Source: Betaproteobacteria bacterium UBA2592 (lineage in GTDB: Bacteria; Pseudomonadota; Gammaproteobacteria; Burkholderiales; Rhodocyclaceae). From it: a stretch of DNA of 25,270 nt. The DNA is taken from positions 1 through 25,270 of the forward strand of contig DDKS01000047.1 in the NCBI GenBank assembly GCA_002340095.1, read 5' to 3'. Every line of letters begins with the position of its first letter. Position 1 is the first letter of the stretch. The notes beneath the pieces are model-generated. The model saw only the letters and a program-made list of their open reading frames with translations. It searched no databases and had not been told where the DNA came from. Positions 12,087-22,842 of this stretch are shown here, one piece after another. The translations under genes and the position numbers were made by a program.

Positions 12087-13307
12087 ATGGCTTTGATCGT
12101 TCAAAAGTATGGCGGTACATCGATGGGCAGCCCCGAGCGCATCAAGAACGTGGCGCGTCGCGTCGCGAAGTACCGGGCAGCGGGGCATCAGGTGGTGGTG
12201 GTGGTTTCCGCCATGAGCGGCGAGACCAACCGCCTCATCGCCCTGGCCAAGGAAATCCAGGCCACTCCCGATCCCCGGGAGCTGGATGTGGTGATTTCCA
12301 CCGGGGAGCAGGTCAGCATCGGCCTGCTGTGCATGGCCCTCAAAGGCATGGGCCTCGAAGCCAGGAGCTACACCGGGGCCCAGGTGCGCATCCTGACCGA
12401 TGACGCCTTCAACAAGGCGCGCATCCTTTCCATTGACGAGGCCAACATCCGGGCCGACCTGGATGCCGGCAAGGTGGTGGTGGTGGCCGGCTTTCAGGGC
12501 GTGGATGAGGCTGGCAACATCACGACCCTGGGCCGCGGTGGTTCCGATACCACCGGGGTGGCCCTGGCGGCGGCCCTCAAGGCTGACGAGTGCGAAATTT
12601 ACACCGATGTGGACGGCGTCTACACCACCGACCCCCGCATCGTCCCCGAGGCCAGGAAGCTCGACCGCATCACTTTCGAGGAAATGCTGGAAATGGCCAG
12701 CCTCGGTTCCAAGGTGCTGCAAATCCGTTCCGTGGAGTTCGCGGGCAAGTACAAGGTCAAACTGCGGGTTTTGTCCAGCTTCCAGGATGAAGGGGAGGGG
12801 ACGCTGATTACTGTTGAGGAAGGCAAAAACATGGAACAACCGATTATTTCCGGCATCGCTTTCAATCGTGACGAGGCCAAGCTCACCGTGCTGGGCGTGC
12901 CCGATCGTCCGGGGGTCGCCTACCAGCTGCTGGGCCCCATTGCCGATGCCAACATCGATGTGGATATGATCATCCAGAACGTGGGCCACGATGGCACCAC
13001 GGATTTCTCCTTCACGGTGAATCGCTCCGAGTTCGAGAAGGCCAAGGCCGTTCTGGAGGGCGTGCGTCAGCACATCGGTGCCCGGGAGATCCTGGGTGAC
13101 AACAAGATCTGCAAAGTCTCCGCCGTGGGCGTGGGCATGCGCTCCCATCCCGGTGTCGCCAGCCAGATGTTCCGCGCCCTGGCTGAGGAAGGCATCAACA
13201 TCCAGATGATTTCCACTTCCGAGATCAAGATCTCGGTCGTGATCGACGAGAAGTATCTGGAACTGGCCGTGCGCGTCCTGCACAAATCCTTCGGCCTGGA
13301 CAAGTAA
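12087..13307 (+). CDS. lysC: Aspartate kinase (lysine-sensitive type)
   Basis: This 406-aa enzyme phosphorylates aspartate, the first step to lysine, threonine and methionine. The N-terminal kinase domain (1-245) has VQKYGGTSMGS, STGEQVSIGLL, LGRGGSDTTGVALAA and CEIYTDVDGVYTTDPR. Two ACT domains follow (about 265-330 and 340-406), with GVPDRPGVAYQLLGPIADAN and VGVGMRSHPGVASQMFRAL for feedback binding. ATG at 12087 was chosen because the conserved MALIVQKYGG begins there. The ribosome binding site is poor. An in-frame ATG at 12831 has a strong one, suggesting a separate regulatory subunit. metY downstream in the window uses a product of the same pathway. Confidence 0.97.
   Translation: MALIVQKYGGTSMGSPERIKNVARRVAKYRAAGHQVVVVVSAMSGETNRLIALAKEIQATPDPRELDVVISTGEQVSIGLLCMALKGMGLEARSYTGAQVRILTDDAFNKARILSIDEANIRADLDAGKVVVVAGFQGVDEAGNITTLGRGGSDTTGVALAAALKADECEIYTDVDGVYTTDPRIVPEARKLDRITFEEMLEMASLGSKVLQIRSVEFAGKYKVKLRVLSSFQDEGEGTLITVEEGKNMEQPIISGIAFNRDEAKLTVLGVPDRPGVAYQLLGPIADANIDVDMIIQNVGHDGTTDFSFTVNRSEFEKAKAVLEGVRQHIGAREILGDNKICKVSAVGVGMRSHPGVASQMFRALAEEGINIQMISTSEIKISVVIDEKYLELAVRVLHKSFGLDK
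12816..12833 (+). promoter_or_regulatory. Internal translation start in lysC (possible beta subunit)
   Basis: GAGGAAGG (12816-12823) is followed after 7 nt by an in-frame ATG (12831). Translation there would give the last 158 residues, both ACT domains. Bacillus subtilis aspartokinase II and Corynebacterium glutamicum LysC make exactly this kind of in-frame beta subunit. Confidence 0.5.
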
Positions 13308-13310
13308 GGT

Positions 13311-13339
13311 TTGACCGGGGGGCGCGAAACCTTTATGAT
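13311..13339 (+). promoter_or_regulatory. Promoter of tRNA-Ser(GCU)
   Basis: TTGACC (13311-13316) and TATGAT (13334-13339) with a 17-bp spacer, starting four bases after the lysC stop. Predicted start lies a few bases before the tRNA. Confidence 0.75.
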
Positions 13340-13352
13340 TCGCGCCTCCTGC

Positions 13353-13446
13353 GGAGACGTGGCCGAGAGGTCGAAGGCACTCCCCTGCTAAGGGAGCATA
13401 CGCGCTAAAACGCGTATCGAGGGTTCGAATCCCTCCGTCTCCGCCA
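13353..13446 (+). tRNA. tRNA-Ser(GCU)
   Basis: This is a 94-nt class II tRNA. Acceptor GGAGACG pairs with CGTCTCC. The anticodon arm is CTCCC-CTGCTAA-GGGAG with anticodon GCT. There is a long variable arm (TACGCG/CGCGTA), T-arm GAGGG-TTCGAAT-CCCTC and an encoded CCA. It reads AGC/AGU codons, and is followed by its own terminator. Confidence 0.97.
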
Positions 13447-13459
13447 GGTTATCGACATG

Positions 13460-13487
13460 CCCCTGCAGCGTCAGGGGTTTTCTTTTT
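13460..13487 (+). terminator. Rho-independent terminator of tRNA-Ser(GCU)
   Basis: CCCCTG (13460-13465), six-base loop, CAGGGG (13472-13477), then TTTTCTTTTT. Confidence 0.85.
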
Positions 13488-13530
13488 GGGGCCAGCCCTC
13501 TTTCCGCCGTTGTCCTGTCTGCTGCCGCCG

Positions 13531-13561
13531 TTGACGGCTGCCCGGCGGGACAAGCTATACT
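13531..13561 (+). promoter_or_regulatory. Promoter candidate for icd
   Basis: TTGACG (13531-13536) and TATACT (13556-13561); spacer is 19 bp, longer than ideal. Implies a leader of about 90 nt. Confidence 0.4.
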
Positions 13562-13658
13562 CGAAACTTTGTCGCCCTGTCGTGGTTTGTGCTGCTTCCC
13601 ATGGGGGGTAGTGTCGTGCGGCCGGGTCCTGGTAAAACTCAAAACCGAGGGGATACGA

Positions 13659-15899
<2,241 letters not shown>

Positions 15900-15921
15900 C
15901 CGGGGTGTGCGCACGGCAAAA

Positions 15922-15952
15922 AGCCAGAGCGTCGGCTCTGGCTTTTTTTTTT
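15922..15952. terminator. Bidirectional terminator between icd and metY
   Basis: AGCCAGAGC (15922-15930), loop GTCG, GCTCTGGCT (15935-15943), then a run of T on the plus strand. AAAAA before the stem gives T residues on the minus strand. Serves both convergent genes. Confidence 0.92.
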
Positions 15953-15998
15953 ACGCCTGCGGCAGGGGCACGGCTGTCCCTGCCCGGCGGGACAGGGG

Positions 15999-17282
15999 TC
16001 AGGCCGCCTGCAGCGCCTGATCGAGGTCAGCGATGATGTCGTCCACGTGCTCGATGCCGACCGACAGACGGATCATGTCTTCGGTAACACCGGCCTTGGC
16101 CAGTTCTTCCGGCGACAGCTGGCGGTGCGTGGTCGAGGCCGGGTGGCAGGCCAGCGTCTTGCAGTCACCGATGTTGACCAGGCGGGTCACCAGCTTGAGC
16201 GCATCCTGGAACTTGCCGCCGGCTTCGCGGCCGCCGCAGTTCGTTCCTTTCACGCCGAAGTTGAGAATGCCGGAGGCGCGGCCGCCCATGTACTTCTGGA
16301 CCAGCGCGTGGTCCTTGTGGTCGGGCAGGCCGGCGTAATTGACCCAGCTCACCTTCGGATGCTTCTGCAGGAACTGCGCGATCTTCAGCGAGTTGTCGCA
16401 GATGCGGTCCATGCGCAGGGCGAGGGTTTCGATGCCTTGCAGGATCAGGAAAGCATTGAACGGACTGATGGCGGCGCCCATGTTACGCAGCGGCACGACG
16501 CGGGCGCGGCCGATGTAGGCGGCGGGGCCGAGGGCTTCGGTGTAGACGACGCCGTGGTAGGACACATCCGGCTCGTTGAGGCGCTTGAACTTCTGCTTGT
16601 GCTCGGCCCACGGGAATTTGCCGCTATCGACGATGATGCCGCCGATGGAGTTGCCGTGGCCGCCGAGGTACTTGGTCAGTGCGTGGACGACGATGTCGGC
16701 GCCGTGTTCAAACGGACGGCACAGGTAGGGCGAGGGCACGGTGTTGTCGACGATGACCGGCACGCCATGCTTGTGGGCGATTTCAGCGAGCTTTTCGAAA
16801 TCGGTGATGTTGCCCAGCGGGTTGCCGACGGATTCGCAGAACACTGCCTTGGTTTTGTCGTCGATCAGCTTCTCGAAGGCCGCCGGATCGCGGTAGTCGG
16901 CGAAGCGCACGTCGATGCCGTATTGCGGCAGGGTGTGGGCGAACAGGTTGTAGGTGCCGCCGTACAGGGTGCTGGAGGTGACGATGTTGTCGCCGGCTTC
17001 GGCGATGGTCTGGATGGCGGCCGTGATGGCTGCCATGCCGGAGGCCATGCACAGGGCGGCGATGCCGCCTTCCATTGCGGCCACGCGCTTTTCCAGCACG
17101 TCCTGCGTCGGGTTCATGATGCGGGTGTAGATGTTGCCCGGTACCTTCAGGTCGAACAGGTCGGCACCGTGCTGGGTGCTGTCGAAAGCGTAGGAGGTGG
17201 TCTGGTAGATGGGGACCGCCACGGCCTTGGTGGTGGGGTCCGGGCTGTAGCCGCCATGAACGGCCAGGGTTTCGAGCTTCAT
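15999..17282 (-). CDS. metY: O-acetylhomoserine aminocarboxypropyltransferase (sulfhydrylase)
   Basis: This 427-aa PLP enzyme belongs to the Cys/Met metabolism family. It makes homocysteine from O-acetylhomoserine and sulfide, a direct route to methionine. The start METLAVHGGYSPDPTT-like block (MKLETLAVHGGYSPDPTTKA) and PIYQTTSYAFDS are typical. So are YTRIMNPTQDVLEKRVAAMEGG, FCESVGNPLGNITD, VIVDNTVPSPYLCRP, and the PLP lysine K204 in VVHALTKYLGGHG. The length, near 430, and the long insert around 215-260 point to MetY rather than MetB/MetC (about 390). The start has GAGGAGAG. It follows the GGDEF-EAL gene with a 100-bp gap containing an inverted repeat. Confidence 0.95.
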   Translation of the reverse strand: MKLETLAVHGGYSPDPTTKAVAVPIYQTTSYAFDSTQHGADLFDLKVPGNIYTRIMNPTQDVLEKRVAAMEGGIAALCMASGMAAITAAIQTIAEAGDNIVTSSTLYGGTYNLFAHTLPQYGIDVRFADYRDPAAFEKLIDDKTKAVFCESVGNPLGNITDFEKLAEIAHKHGVPVIVDNTVPSPYLCRPFEHGADIVVHALTKYLGGHGNSIGGIIVDSGKFPWAEHKQKFKRLNEPDVSYHGVVYTEALGPAAYIGRARVVPLRNMGAAISPFNAFLILQGIETLALRMDRICDNSLKIAQFLQKHPKVSWVNYAGLPDHKDHALVQKYMGGRASGILNFGVKGTNCGGREAGGKFQDALKLVTRLVNIGDCKTLACHPASTTHRQLSPEELAKAGVTEDMIRLSVGIEHVDDIIADLDQALQAA

Positions 17283-17327
17283 GTCTCTCCTCGGAAGGTA
17301 GGTGGTGAAGGCGGAAGTCTAGCAGTT

Positions 17328-17353
17328 GCAAGTCGCCTGTTCAGACGACTTGC
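17328..17353. promoter_or_regulatory. Inverted repeat upstream of metY
   Basis: GCAAGTCG (17328-17335) and CGACTTGC (17346-17353) with 10 bp between. Leftward, it sits 46 bp before the metY start and has no T tract, so an operator or attenuating hairpin is likelier than a terminator. Confidence 0.35.
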
Positions 17354-17382
17354 CTATAAGCTTATGGAGGGAAAGCGGGGGT

Positions 17383-19935
17383 TCAGGAGCGGGACCAGTT
17401 CACTTCGTTGAGGGGGGCAGGCGCCGGGCGGCCGATGTGGTAGCCCTGGGCGTAGTGGATGTGCATTTCCTCCAGGGCATCGAGCACGTCCTGGGATTCC
17501 ACGAATTCGGCGATCACCTTGAGGCCGAGTTGGCCAGCCAGGTTGCGCATGCTCTGGACGAAGGCCTTGTCCCGTTCGTCGTTGAGGATGTTGGCGATGA
17601 AATCGCCCTCCAGCTTCAGGTAGTCGATGGGGAAGCGCCGGAGGTAGTGGAAGGAAGAGAAGCCCGAGCCGAAGTCATCGAGGGCCAGCTTGAAGCCGGC
17701 GCCCTTCAGATCGGCCAGGAAGGCATCGAGCAGGCCCAGATTGCGTACCGTGTCCCGTTCGGTGATTTCGAAGACGATGCGTTCGGGCGGGATGCCGCTT
17801 TCGTGCACCACCCGCTGCAGGGTATGGGCGAATTCCTTGAGTACCAGGGCCCGGGGCGAGAGGTTGAAGAAGATCAGGCCGTCGAAGGCGTTCTCCTTCA
17901 TGGCCAGCAGGGCCTTCTCGATGACGATCAGGTCCATGCGGTGGATGACGCCCATCTTCTCCGCCAGTTCCACGAACTGGTCGGCGCGCAGCACATCCTG
18001 CTCGAAGGGCAGGCGGGACAGGCATTCGTAGGCGATGATCCGGCCTTCCTTGATGTCCAGGATGGGCTGGTAGAAGGGCAGGATTTCCTTGTTCTCGATG
18101 GCGTTCAAGACCAGCATGCTGCGCTGGCTGATGTCCCGGAAGGTCTGGGCCGCGTCTTCCTCGGTGGGGATCGCGACCCGGTTCTTGCCCTCGCCCTTGG
18201 CCTTGTACATCAGGGTGTCGGCGAACAGGAACAGGTCCTTGCTGTCCTGGGCATGGTCCGGATAGACGGCAAGCCCGATGGAAACCGTGGCCTTGATGGG
18301 GGCTCCATCTTCATGGGGCAGGGCCATGGAGGTGACGGCAGCCAGCACCCGGCTGGCAATCTGGGAGGCACCCTCGAGATCGGTTTCCGGCAGGATGATG
18401 ACAAATTCATCGCCACCGTAGCGGGCCAGAATGTCCTCGTTCCGGAGGGCCTGGCGGACGTGGATGGCGAGGGCCTGGAGGAAGCGGTCGCCGACCCGGT
18501 GGCCGTAGTTGTCGTTGATGGTCTTGAAATTGTCCAGGTCGATGAGCATCAAGGCGAACTTGTAGTCATGGCGCTGGGAGCGGCCGATCTCGTAGCCCAG
18601 CATTTCCCAGAACACCCGCTGGTTGAACAGGTCGGTGAGGGGATCGCGGGTGGCGTAATATTCCAGGTCGCGGGTGTATTTGTAGATGGCCTTGACCGAT
18701 CCGATCACGTTGAGCAGGGTGGACAGGACGCTGTCCATGACCAGATAGCGGGTATCGTCCAGGTCGTCGGCATGCACGCCGATGCCGACGATGCCGCCGA
18801 TCTTGGGGGTTTCGACGAAAAAGGACTTGACCCGCACCGCCACGTCCCGCTCGCTTAACTGGCTCACCGTGTGCCCGGGCCTGCAGATATGGTGGTGGAT
18901 GTTCACCGTGGCGATGTCGCCGAAGCGGTTGTGTTCCGCCAGGCTGAGGCGCACGTGCTTTTCCATCATCTCCCGGGTTTCCTGGGAGGGGGGGTAGTGC
19001 CAGAAGATTTCCAGGTCGAACAGCTCCTCGTCGATCTTGAAGACCGAGAACAGTACGTGGGCCACCAGGATCTTGTTGATCTCCTCCAGCAACTGGGCCA
19101 GGTACTGGCGCCAGTCCTTGACCACCTCGGAGGTGATGACGAATTTTTCCAGCAGGCTGATCTCGAACTTGAGGATGTCCTTGTCCACCGCGATTTCGCG
19201 CACCCGCTCGCCGAACTGGTTGATGCTGGCGAGGATGTGGTCCAGTTCCGCAAAGCCGGCCTTGCCTGGCTGGAAATTGATGTGTTTCAGGTCGCTCACC
19301 TGGTTGATGCGGGTGATGCCTTCTTCCACTGTGCTGACTGCCTGCTCGATGCGCCGGTTGACCCAAAACACCACGGCCAGGGCGCCCAGCATGGCCAGCA
19401 GGGAAAGCAGGGTGAGGCCGGTGAGGACCTTGCGCTGGCTTTCCTGCAGCAGGGGAGTGAGGTCGTGCCGCACCTCGATGGCGCCCAGGGTGTCGCCCAC
19501 CCGGGCATTGTCGTGGCAGATCAGGCAGCGGGATTCCGCCCGCAGGGGGTAGATGTGGCGCTGACGATTTCCCTCGTCCAGATGGCGTGGCTGGCCGATG
19601 CGCAGGGTGTCCTCCAGGATCGGGTCCATGGGGGGCTGCGCGATTTCCCCGTAGCGTTCGGCCACCCGGGGGGCGCGATAGATCTGCACCCAGGCCACCC
19701 CCTTGGCGGCTTCCTGGGTGGCCTGGATGAAGGATTCCACTTGGCTGCGGCTCCAGCCCTGGCTCATCAGCTCGTACATGGCGGCGAAAGTGACGCTGGA
19801 CAGGGCCGACGAACTCTGGGCAGCCTGGGCCTTCGCGGAGCGCTCGAATTCCCCTTTCATGAAGACATAACAGAGCGCGAAGAACAGTACGGCCACGGCA
19901 ATCGATGCAGAAAGGATGAAGGTTCGTAATTTCAT
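17383..19935 (-). CDS. Membrane GGDEF-EAL protein with CxxCH haem-motif sensor domain (850 aa)
   Basis: It should make or degrade cyclic-di-GMP in response to a periplasmic signal. TM1 is at about 5-26 and TM2 at about 171-192. The periplasmic part between them (DUF3365/Tll0287-like) ends with RCLICHDNARVGDTLGAIEV, a CxxCH motif at C137, C140 and H141 that suggests covalent c-type haem. A HAMP-like helix and a GAF-like region (about 260-415) follow. The GGDEF domain is intact (RYGGDEF, 507-511) with an I-site RxxD (R498-D501). The EAL domain has ECLSR (637-641) instead of EALxR, but FFNLSPRAL, FEITERD, LALDDFGSGFSS, DYLKLEGDF and QGYHIGRP are present, so it may be active. The start lacks a clear ribosome binding site. 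Confidence 0.93.
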   Translation of the reverse strand: MKLRTFILSASIAVAVLFFALCYVFMKGEFERSAKAQAAQSSSALSSVTFAAMYELMSQGWSRSQVESFIQATQEAAKGVAWVQIYRAPRVAERYGEIAQPPMDPILEDTLRIGQPRHLDEGNRQRHIYPLRAESRCLICHDNARVGDTLGAIEVRHDLTPLLQESQRKVLTGLTLLSLLAMLGALAVVFWVNRRIEQAVSTVEEGITRINQVSDLKHINFQPGKAGFAELDHILASINQFGERVREIAVDKDILKFEISLLEKFVITSEVVKDWRQYLAQLLEEINKILVAHVLFSVFKIDEELFDLEIFWHYPPSQETREMMEKHVRLSLAEHNRFGDIATVNIHHHICRPGHTVSQLSERDVAVRVKSFFVETPKIGGIVGIGVHADDLDDTRYLVMDSVLSTLLNVIGSVKAIYKYTRDLEYYATRDPLTDLFNQRVFWEMLGYEIGRSQRHDYKFALMLIDLDNFKTINDNYGHRVGDRFLQALAIHVRQALRNEDILARYGGDEFVIILPETDLEGASQIASRVLAAVTSMALPHEDGAPIKATVSIGLAVYPDHAQDSKDLFLFADTLMYKAKGEGKNRVAIPTEEDAAQTFRDISQRSMLVLNAIENKEILPFYQPILDIKEGRIIAYECLSRLPFEQDVLRADQFVELAEKMGVIHRMDLIVIEKALLAMKENAFDGLIFFNLSPRALVLKEFAHTLQRVVHESGIPPERIVFEITERDTVRNLGLLDAFLADLKGAGFKLALDDFGSGFSSFHYLRRFPIDYLKLEGDFIANILNDERDKAFVQSMRNLAGQLGLKVIAEFVESQDVLDALEEMHIHYAQGYHIGRPAPAPLNEVNWSRS

Positions 19936-20046
19936 GGCGAAGATGCAGTGGCGCGGATTGGCGGGCCCGATGCAGAAGGTGCAGGGCGGCGGCTAATGTT
20001 CGGGAAACGATTATAGCCCCAGCCAATGCCGATGGCGCGGAGATGG

Positions 20047-20070
20047 AAAAAGGCGCCCATCAAGGGCGCC
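20047..20070 (-). terminator. Rho-independent terminator of the glycine-zipper gene
   Basis: GGCGCCC (20052-20058) and GGGCGCC (20064-20070) with a 5-nt loop; read leftward the stem ends in TTTTTCC. Lies about 35 bp past the stop at 20105. Confidence 0.85.
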
Positions 20071-20104
20071 TGTCCGGTGCGAAGGGATTTTTATGCCGGA
20101 GGCT

Positions 20105-20812
20105 TCAGCGGGAACGCAGCTCGCCGTCCTCGATCCGGACCCGGTCGCCCGGTCGCCAGACGGGCGGGCTGTCCTGGGTGAAGGTCCGATGGCTGCCATC
20201 GTCGAAGACAACGCGGATTTCATAGCGGGAGGTGGCGCGGGTGTTTTTCTCGATCTGGTGTCCGGCATAGGCACCGCCGATGGCGCCGGCCACCGTCGCC
20301 AGCTTCCGGCCGTTGCCACCGCCCACCTGGTTCCCCAGCACACCGCCCAGCAAGCCGCCGGCAATGGCGCCGATGCCGCTGCCTGCCGCCTCCTGCTTTA
20401 TTTCCCGGACCTCGTCTACGGTGCCGCACCGAAGGCAGTCCTGGGAGGCGGGAATCACGTCGATGCCGTGGCCGGAAGTCTTTTGTAGGGGGGCCTCTGC
20501 CGCCTCTTCCCGCCGCAGTGCGGCAGGGCTTGCCGGCACGGGTGGTGTGCTGGCGCGGGTGGGCGGCGGAGGGGCCACCCGTGCCGCCGGCCTGGGAGCC
20601 TCGGCTGGCGCCAAGGCAAGGGGGCTGCCTGGGGGAGTGCCCCGGGTTTGGGAGGGTGGCTCGGCGGCCTGGGGCAGGGGTGCGGCCTGCTCCGCCATCG
20701 GCGCGAAGGGCCGCCAGCCCAGCAGGCTGGCGGTGCCGGCGAGGCTGAAAAGGGTGAGGGATGCAGCAGCCAGCAGGATGAGGGGGTGAGTTTTGCGGGC
20801 CGGGTTTTCCAT
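20105..20812 (-). CDS. Glycine-zipper 2TM-domain envelope protein (235 aa)
   Basis: An N-terminal membrane segment (LILLAAASLTLFSLAGTASL, about 10-30) is followed by a long Pro/Ala-rich linker (about 40-115). The Rick_17kDa_Anti/glycine-zipper block is GIGAIAGGLLGGVLGNQVGG, then GNGRKLATVAGAIGGAYAG. The C-terminal part, YEIRVVFDDGSHRTFTQDSP then WRPGDRVRIEDGELRSR, is a small beta domain typical of SlyB-like proteins. The Cys pair in DCLRCGTVDEV before the zipper is usual for this group. No lipobox is seen. ATG at 20812 has AAGGAG seven bases upstream. It probably sits in the inner membrane with its domain in the periplasm; role in envelope stability is inferred from the family. Confidence 0.88.
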   Translation of the reverse strand: MENPARKTHPLILLAAASLTLFSLAGTASLLGWRPFAPMAEQAAPLPQAAEPPSQTRGTPPGSPLALAPAEAPRPAARVAPPPPTRASTPPVPASPAALRREEAAEAPLQKTSGHGIDVIPASQDCLRCGTVDEVREIKQEAAGSGIGAIAGGLLGGVLGNQVGGGNGRKLATVAGAIGGAYAGHQIEKNTRATSRYEIRVVFDDGSHRTFTQDSPPVWRPGDRVRIEDGELRSR

Positions 20813-20922
20813 GCTTTTTCTCCTTGAGATCGGGTCAGGGATGTGACCCATGCAGGGGAGAACGCGGCCTCGCGGCAGCAGGAAGACACTTGCAAAACTT
20901 GCTTACAAGATCGGTGCCGGGC

Positions 20923-22842
20923 TCATTCTTCGCTGCCCTGTTCCGGGTTTTCCGGCACGGGGGGCGACGACCGCCGGAGCAGGAAACGGCCCGGATCTAC
21001 GGCGGCGACCAGGTCGTTTTCCAGCGGCAGGGGCTCTCCTTCCATGCGGCTGGCCAGCAATTCAGCCATCAAGGCGGACCAGACGATGCCCCGGGCACCG
21101 AAGCCCTGGATGCACCACAGCCCGGGCTGGCGCGGCACGTGCCGGGGATGGAGCGGTAGGTCAGGGTCCGGGGCCGGGCCGACAATGGGCAAGCGGTCCG
21201 GCGACATGGGGCGAAAGCCGACCCGGCCCCGCAGTTGCTCGACGCGGATGCCGTCGGCAAAACCGGGCAGCAGGCGGTTGATCCTCGTCAAATTGAAGAC
21301 GTGGTCAGTCAGGCGTTCCGCGGTTTCCGGGTCATCCGGCTGGTGGGTGGCGCCTCCGGCCAGCAGGCCGTCCACGGCCGGGGTCAGGTAGCCGTTGCCG
21401 CACACCAGCAGTTCCAGGGGGGGAAGGCTACCGGCTGGAAACAGGCTGACCTGGCCCCGGGCCGCCTTCTGGGGCAGCCAGGCAAAGGGGCGGAAGCGGG
21501 GGGCCGCCACGCCGCTGGCCATGACCAGATGCGGGGCGGCGGCCAGGACCTCGCCCCGGCCGTCCAAGGCGTGCCACAGGCCTGCGATGTGGCGGATGTC
21601 GGCCACCTGACAGTTGCTCCGGAAGCGGATGCGATCCGGATAGGCAAGCAGATTGGCCCGGCAGAGGGAAGGGGGCTGGACCCAGCCCCCCAGGGGAAAG
21701 TACCAGCCGCCCCAGGGGACAGGCCAGCCAATGCGCTTCGAGGCTGCTTCGGCATCCAGGAACTGTAGCAGTTCCGGTGGCAGGCCCAGGTGGGTCACGG
21801 TCCTGGCCTGGTGCGCGGCATGGGATGCATCCCGGCCGAGATGCAGGGCGCCAGTGCTGCCCCAGCGGACGGGCAGGCCGGCGGCCTCCAGCGCCAGCAG
21901 GTGGCGCCGGGTGGCGAGGAAACCGGCCCGGGTCAGCCGGGCCAGCAGATTGTCATCGCGGGAAGGCAGGGGACGCAGCACGCCGGCCAGGTTGCCGGAG
22001 GCGCCCCGGCCTGCCTCTGCTTCCTGTTCCAGGACTTCCACGTTCCAGCCTCGCCCGGCCAGGGCCGCGGCGGCGGAGGTGCCGGCCACGCCGGCACCGA
22101 TGACCAGCGCCTGGCGCTGATCCGGTGGCCAGTGGCGCAGGGGCTTGCGGGAGTGGCTAAAGCCGGTGAGCATGTGCCGCTTGCGGGCGAAGCCGGGGGC
22201 TCTGGCCAGGGTGAAGCCCTGGGCCGCCAGGGCCCGGCGCAGTTCCCCGGAGACGGCCCAGGTGGCCAGGGTGGCGCCCGGAGCGGCGAGCCGGGCGAGG
22301 GCCTTGCAGATCTCCGGGGTCCACAGCTCTGGGTTACGGGCGGGCGAAAAACCATCCAGATACAGGGCGTCCGCAGCCAGATCCAGGCGGCGCAGCCAGT
22401 CGCGGGCATCACCAAATACCAGAGTCAGTACGACGCGCCCCTGGTCCAGGTTCAGCCGGTGCACGCCCGGCACCAACAGCGGCCAGGCGGCCTGGAGTTC
22501 CGCGGCCAGAGGGGCGAATTCGGGCCAGGCGGCCTGGGCCCTGGCCAGATCGCCGGCGCTGAACGGGTGTTTTTCCACGGAGACGAAGTGCAGCCGGCCG
22601 CAGGCCTGCGGATCGGCCTGCCAGGCGGCCCAGGTGGCGAGGAAGTTGAGTCCCAGGCCAAAGCCGGTTTCTAGGATGATGAACCGCTCCCTGCCCTGCC
22701 AGCGCCGGGGCAGGTCGTTGCCCCCCAGAAACACGTGTCGGGCTTGCGCCGGGCCGCCGTGGCTGGAGTGGTAGATGTCCCCGTAGGTTTCCGACCAGGG
22801 CGTGCCGTCGGCGGTGAACTGGAGGCGGGCGGGTTCAAGCAT
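20923..22842 (-). CDS. mnmC: Bifunctional tRNA wobble-uridine modification protein MnmC
   Basis: 639 aa with two enzymes fused. The N-terminal methyltransferase (about 1-235) has the SAM loop ILETGFGLGLNFLAT (56-70) and YLDGFSPARNPELW (161-174). The C-terminal FAD-dependent oxidoreductase has VIGAGVAGTSAAAALAGRGW (247-266) and GRGASGNLAGVLRPLPS, and ends with VGFRPMSPDRLPIVGPAPD and CIQGFGARGIVWSALMAELL. It finishes mnm5s2U at position 34 of tRNAs for Lys, Glu and Gln: the oxidoreductase removes the carboxymethyl group and the methyltransferase adds methyl. It overlaps the upstream kinase-like gene by 8 bp and lies two genes after lysS, a translation-linked cluster. Confidence 0.96.
   Translation of the reverse strand: MLEPARLQFTADGTPWSETYGDIYHSSHGGPAQARHVFLGGNDLPRRWQGRERFIILETGFGLGLNFLATWAAWQADPQACGRLHFVSVEKHPFSAGDLARAQAAWPEFAPLAAELQAAWPLLVPGVHRLNLDQGRVVLTLVFGDARDWLRRLDLAADALYLDGFSPARNPELWTPEICKALARLAAPGATLATWAVSGELRRALAAQGFTLARAPGFARKRHMLTGFSHSRKPLRHWPPDQRQALVIGAGVAGTSAAAALAGRGWNVEVLEQEAEAGRGASGNLAGVLRPLPSRDDNLLARLTRAGFLATRRHLLALEAAGLPVRWGSTGALHLGRDASHAAHQARTVTHLGLPPELLQFLDAEAASKRIGWPVPWGGWYFPLGGWVQPPSLCRANLLAYPDRIRFRSNCQVADIRHIAGLWHALDGRGEVLAAAPHLVMASGVAAPRFRPFAWLPQKAARGQVSLFPAGSLPPLELLVCGNGYLTPAVDGLLAGGATHQPDDPETAERLTDHVFNLTRINRLLPGFADGIRVEQLRGRVGFRPMSPDRLPIVGPAPDPDLPLHPRHVPRQPGLWCIQGFGARGIVWSALMAELLASRMEGEPLPLENDLVAAVDPGRFLLRRSSPPVPENPEQGSEE

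Noticed and set aside
12069..13283. Long antisense frame in lysC (and similar ones in icd, metY, lysS and the GGDEF-EAL gene)
   Set aside because: Long complementary frames are expected from GC-rich codon use; the translations are His/Gly/Val-rich with no ribosome binding sites or motifs.
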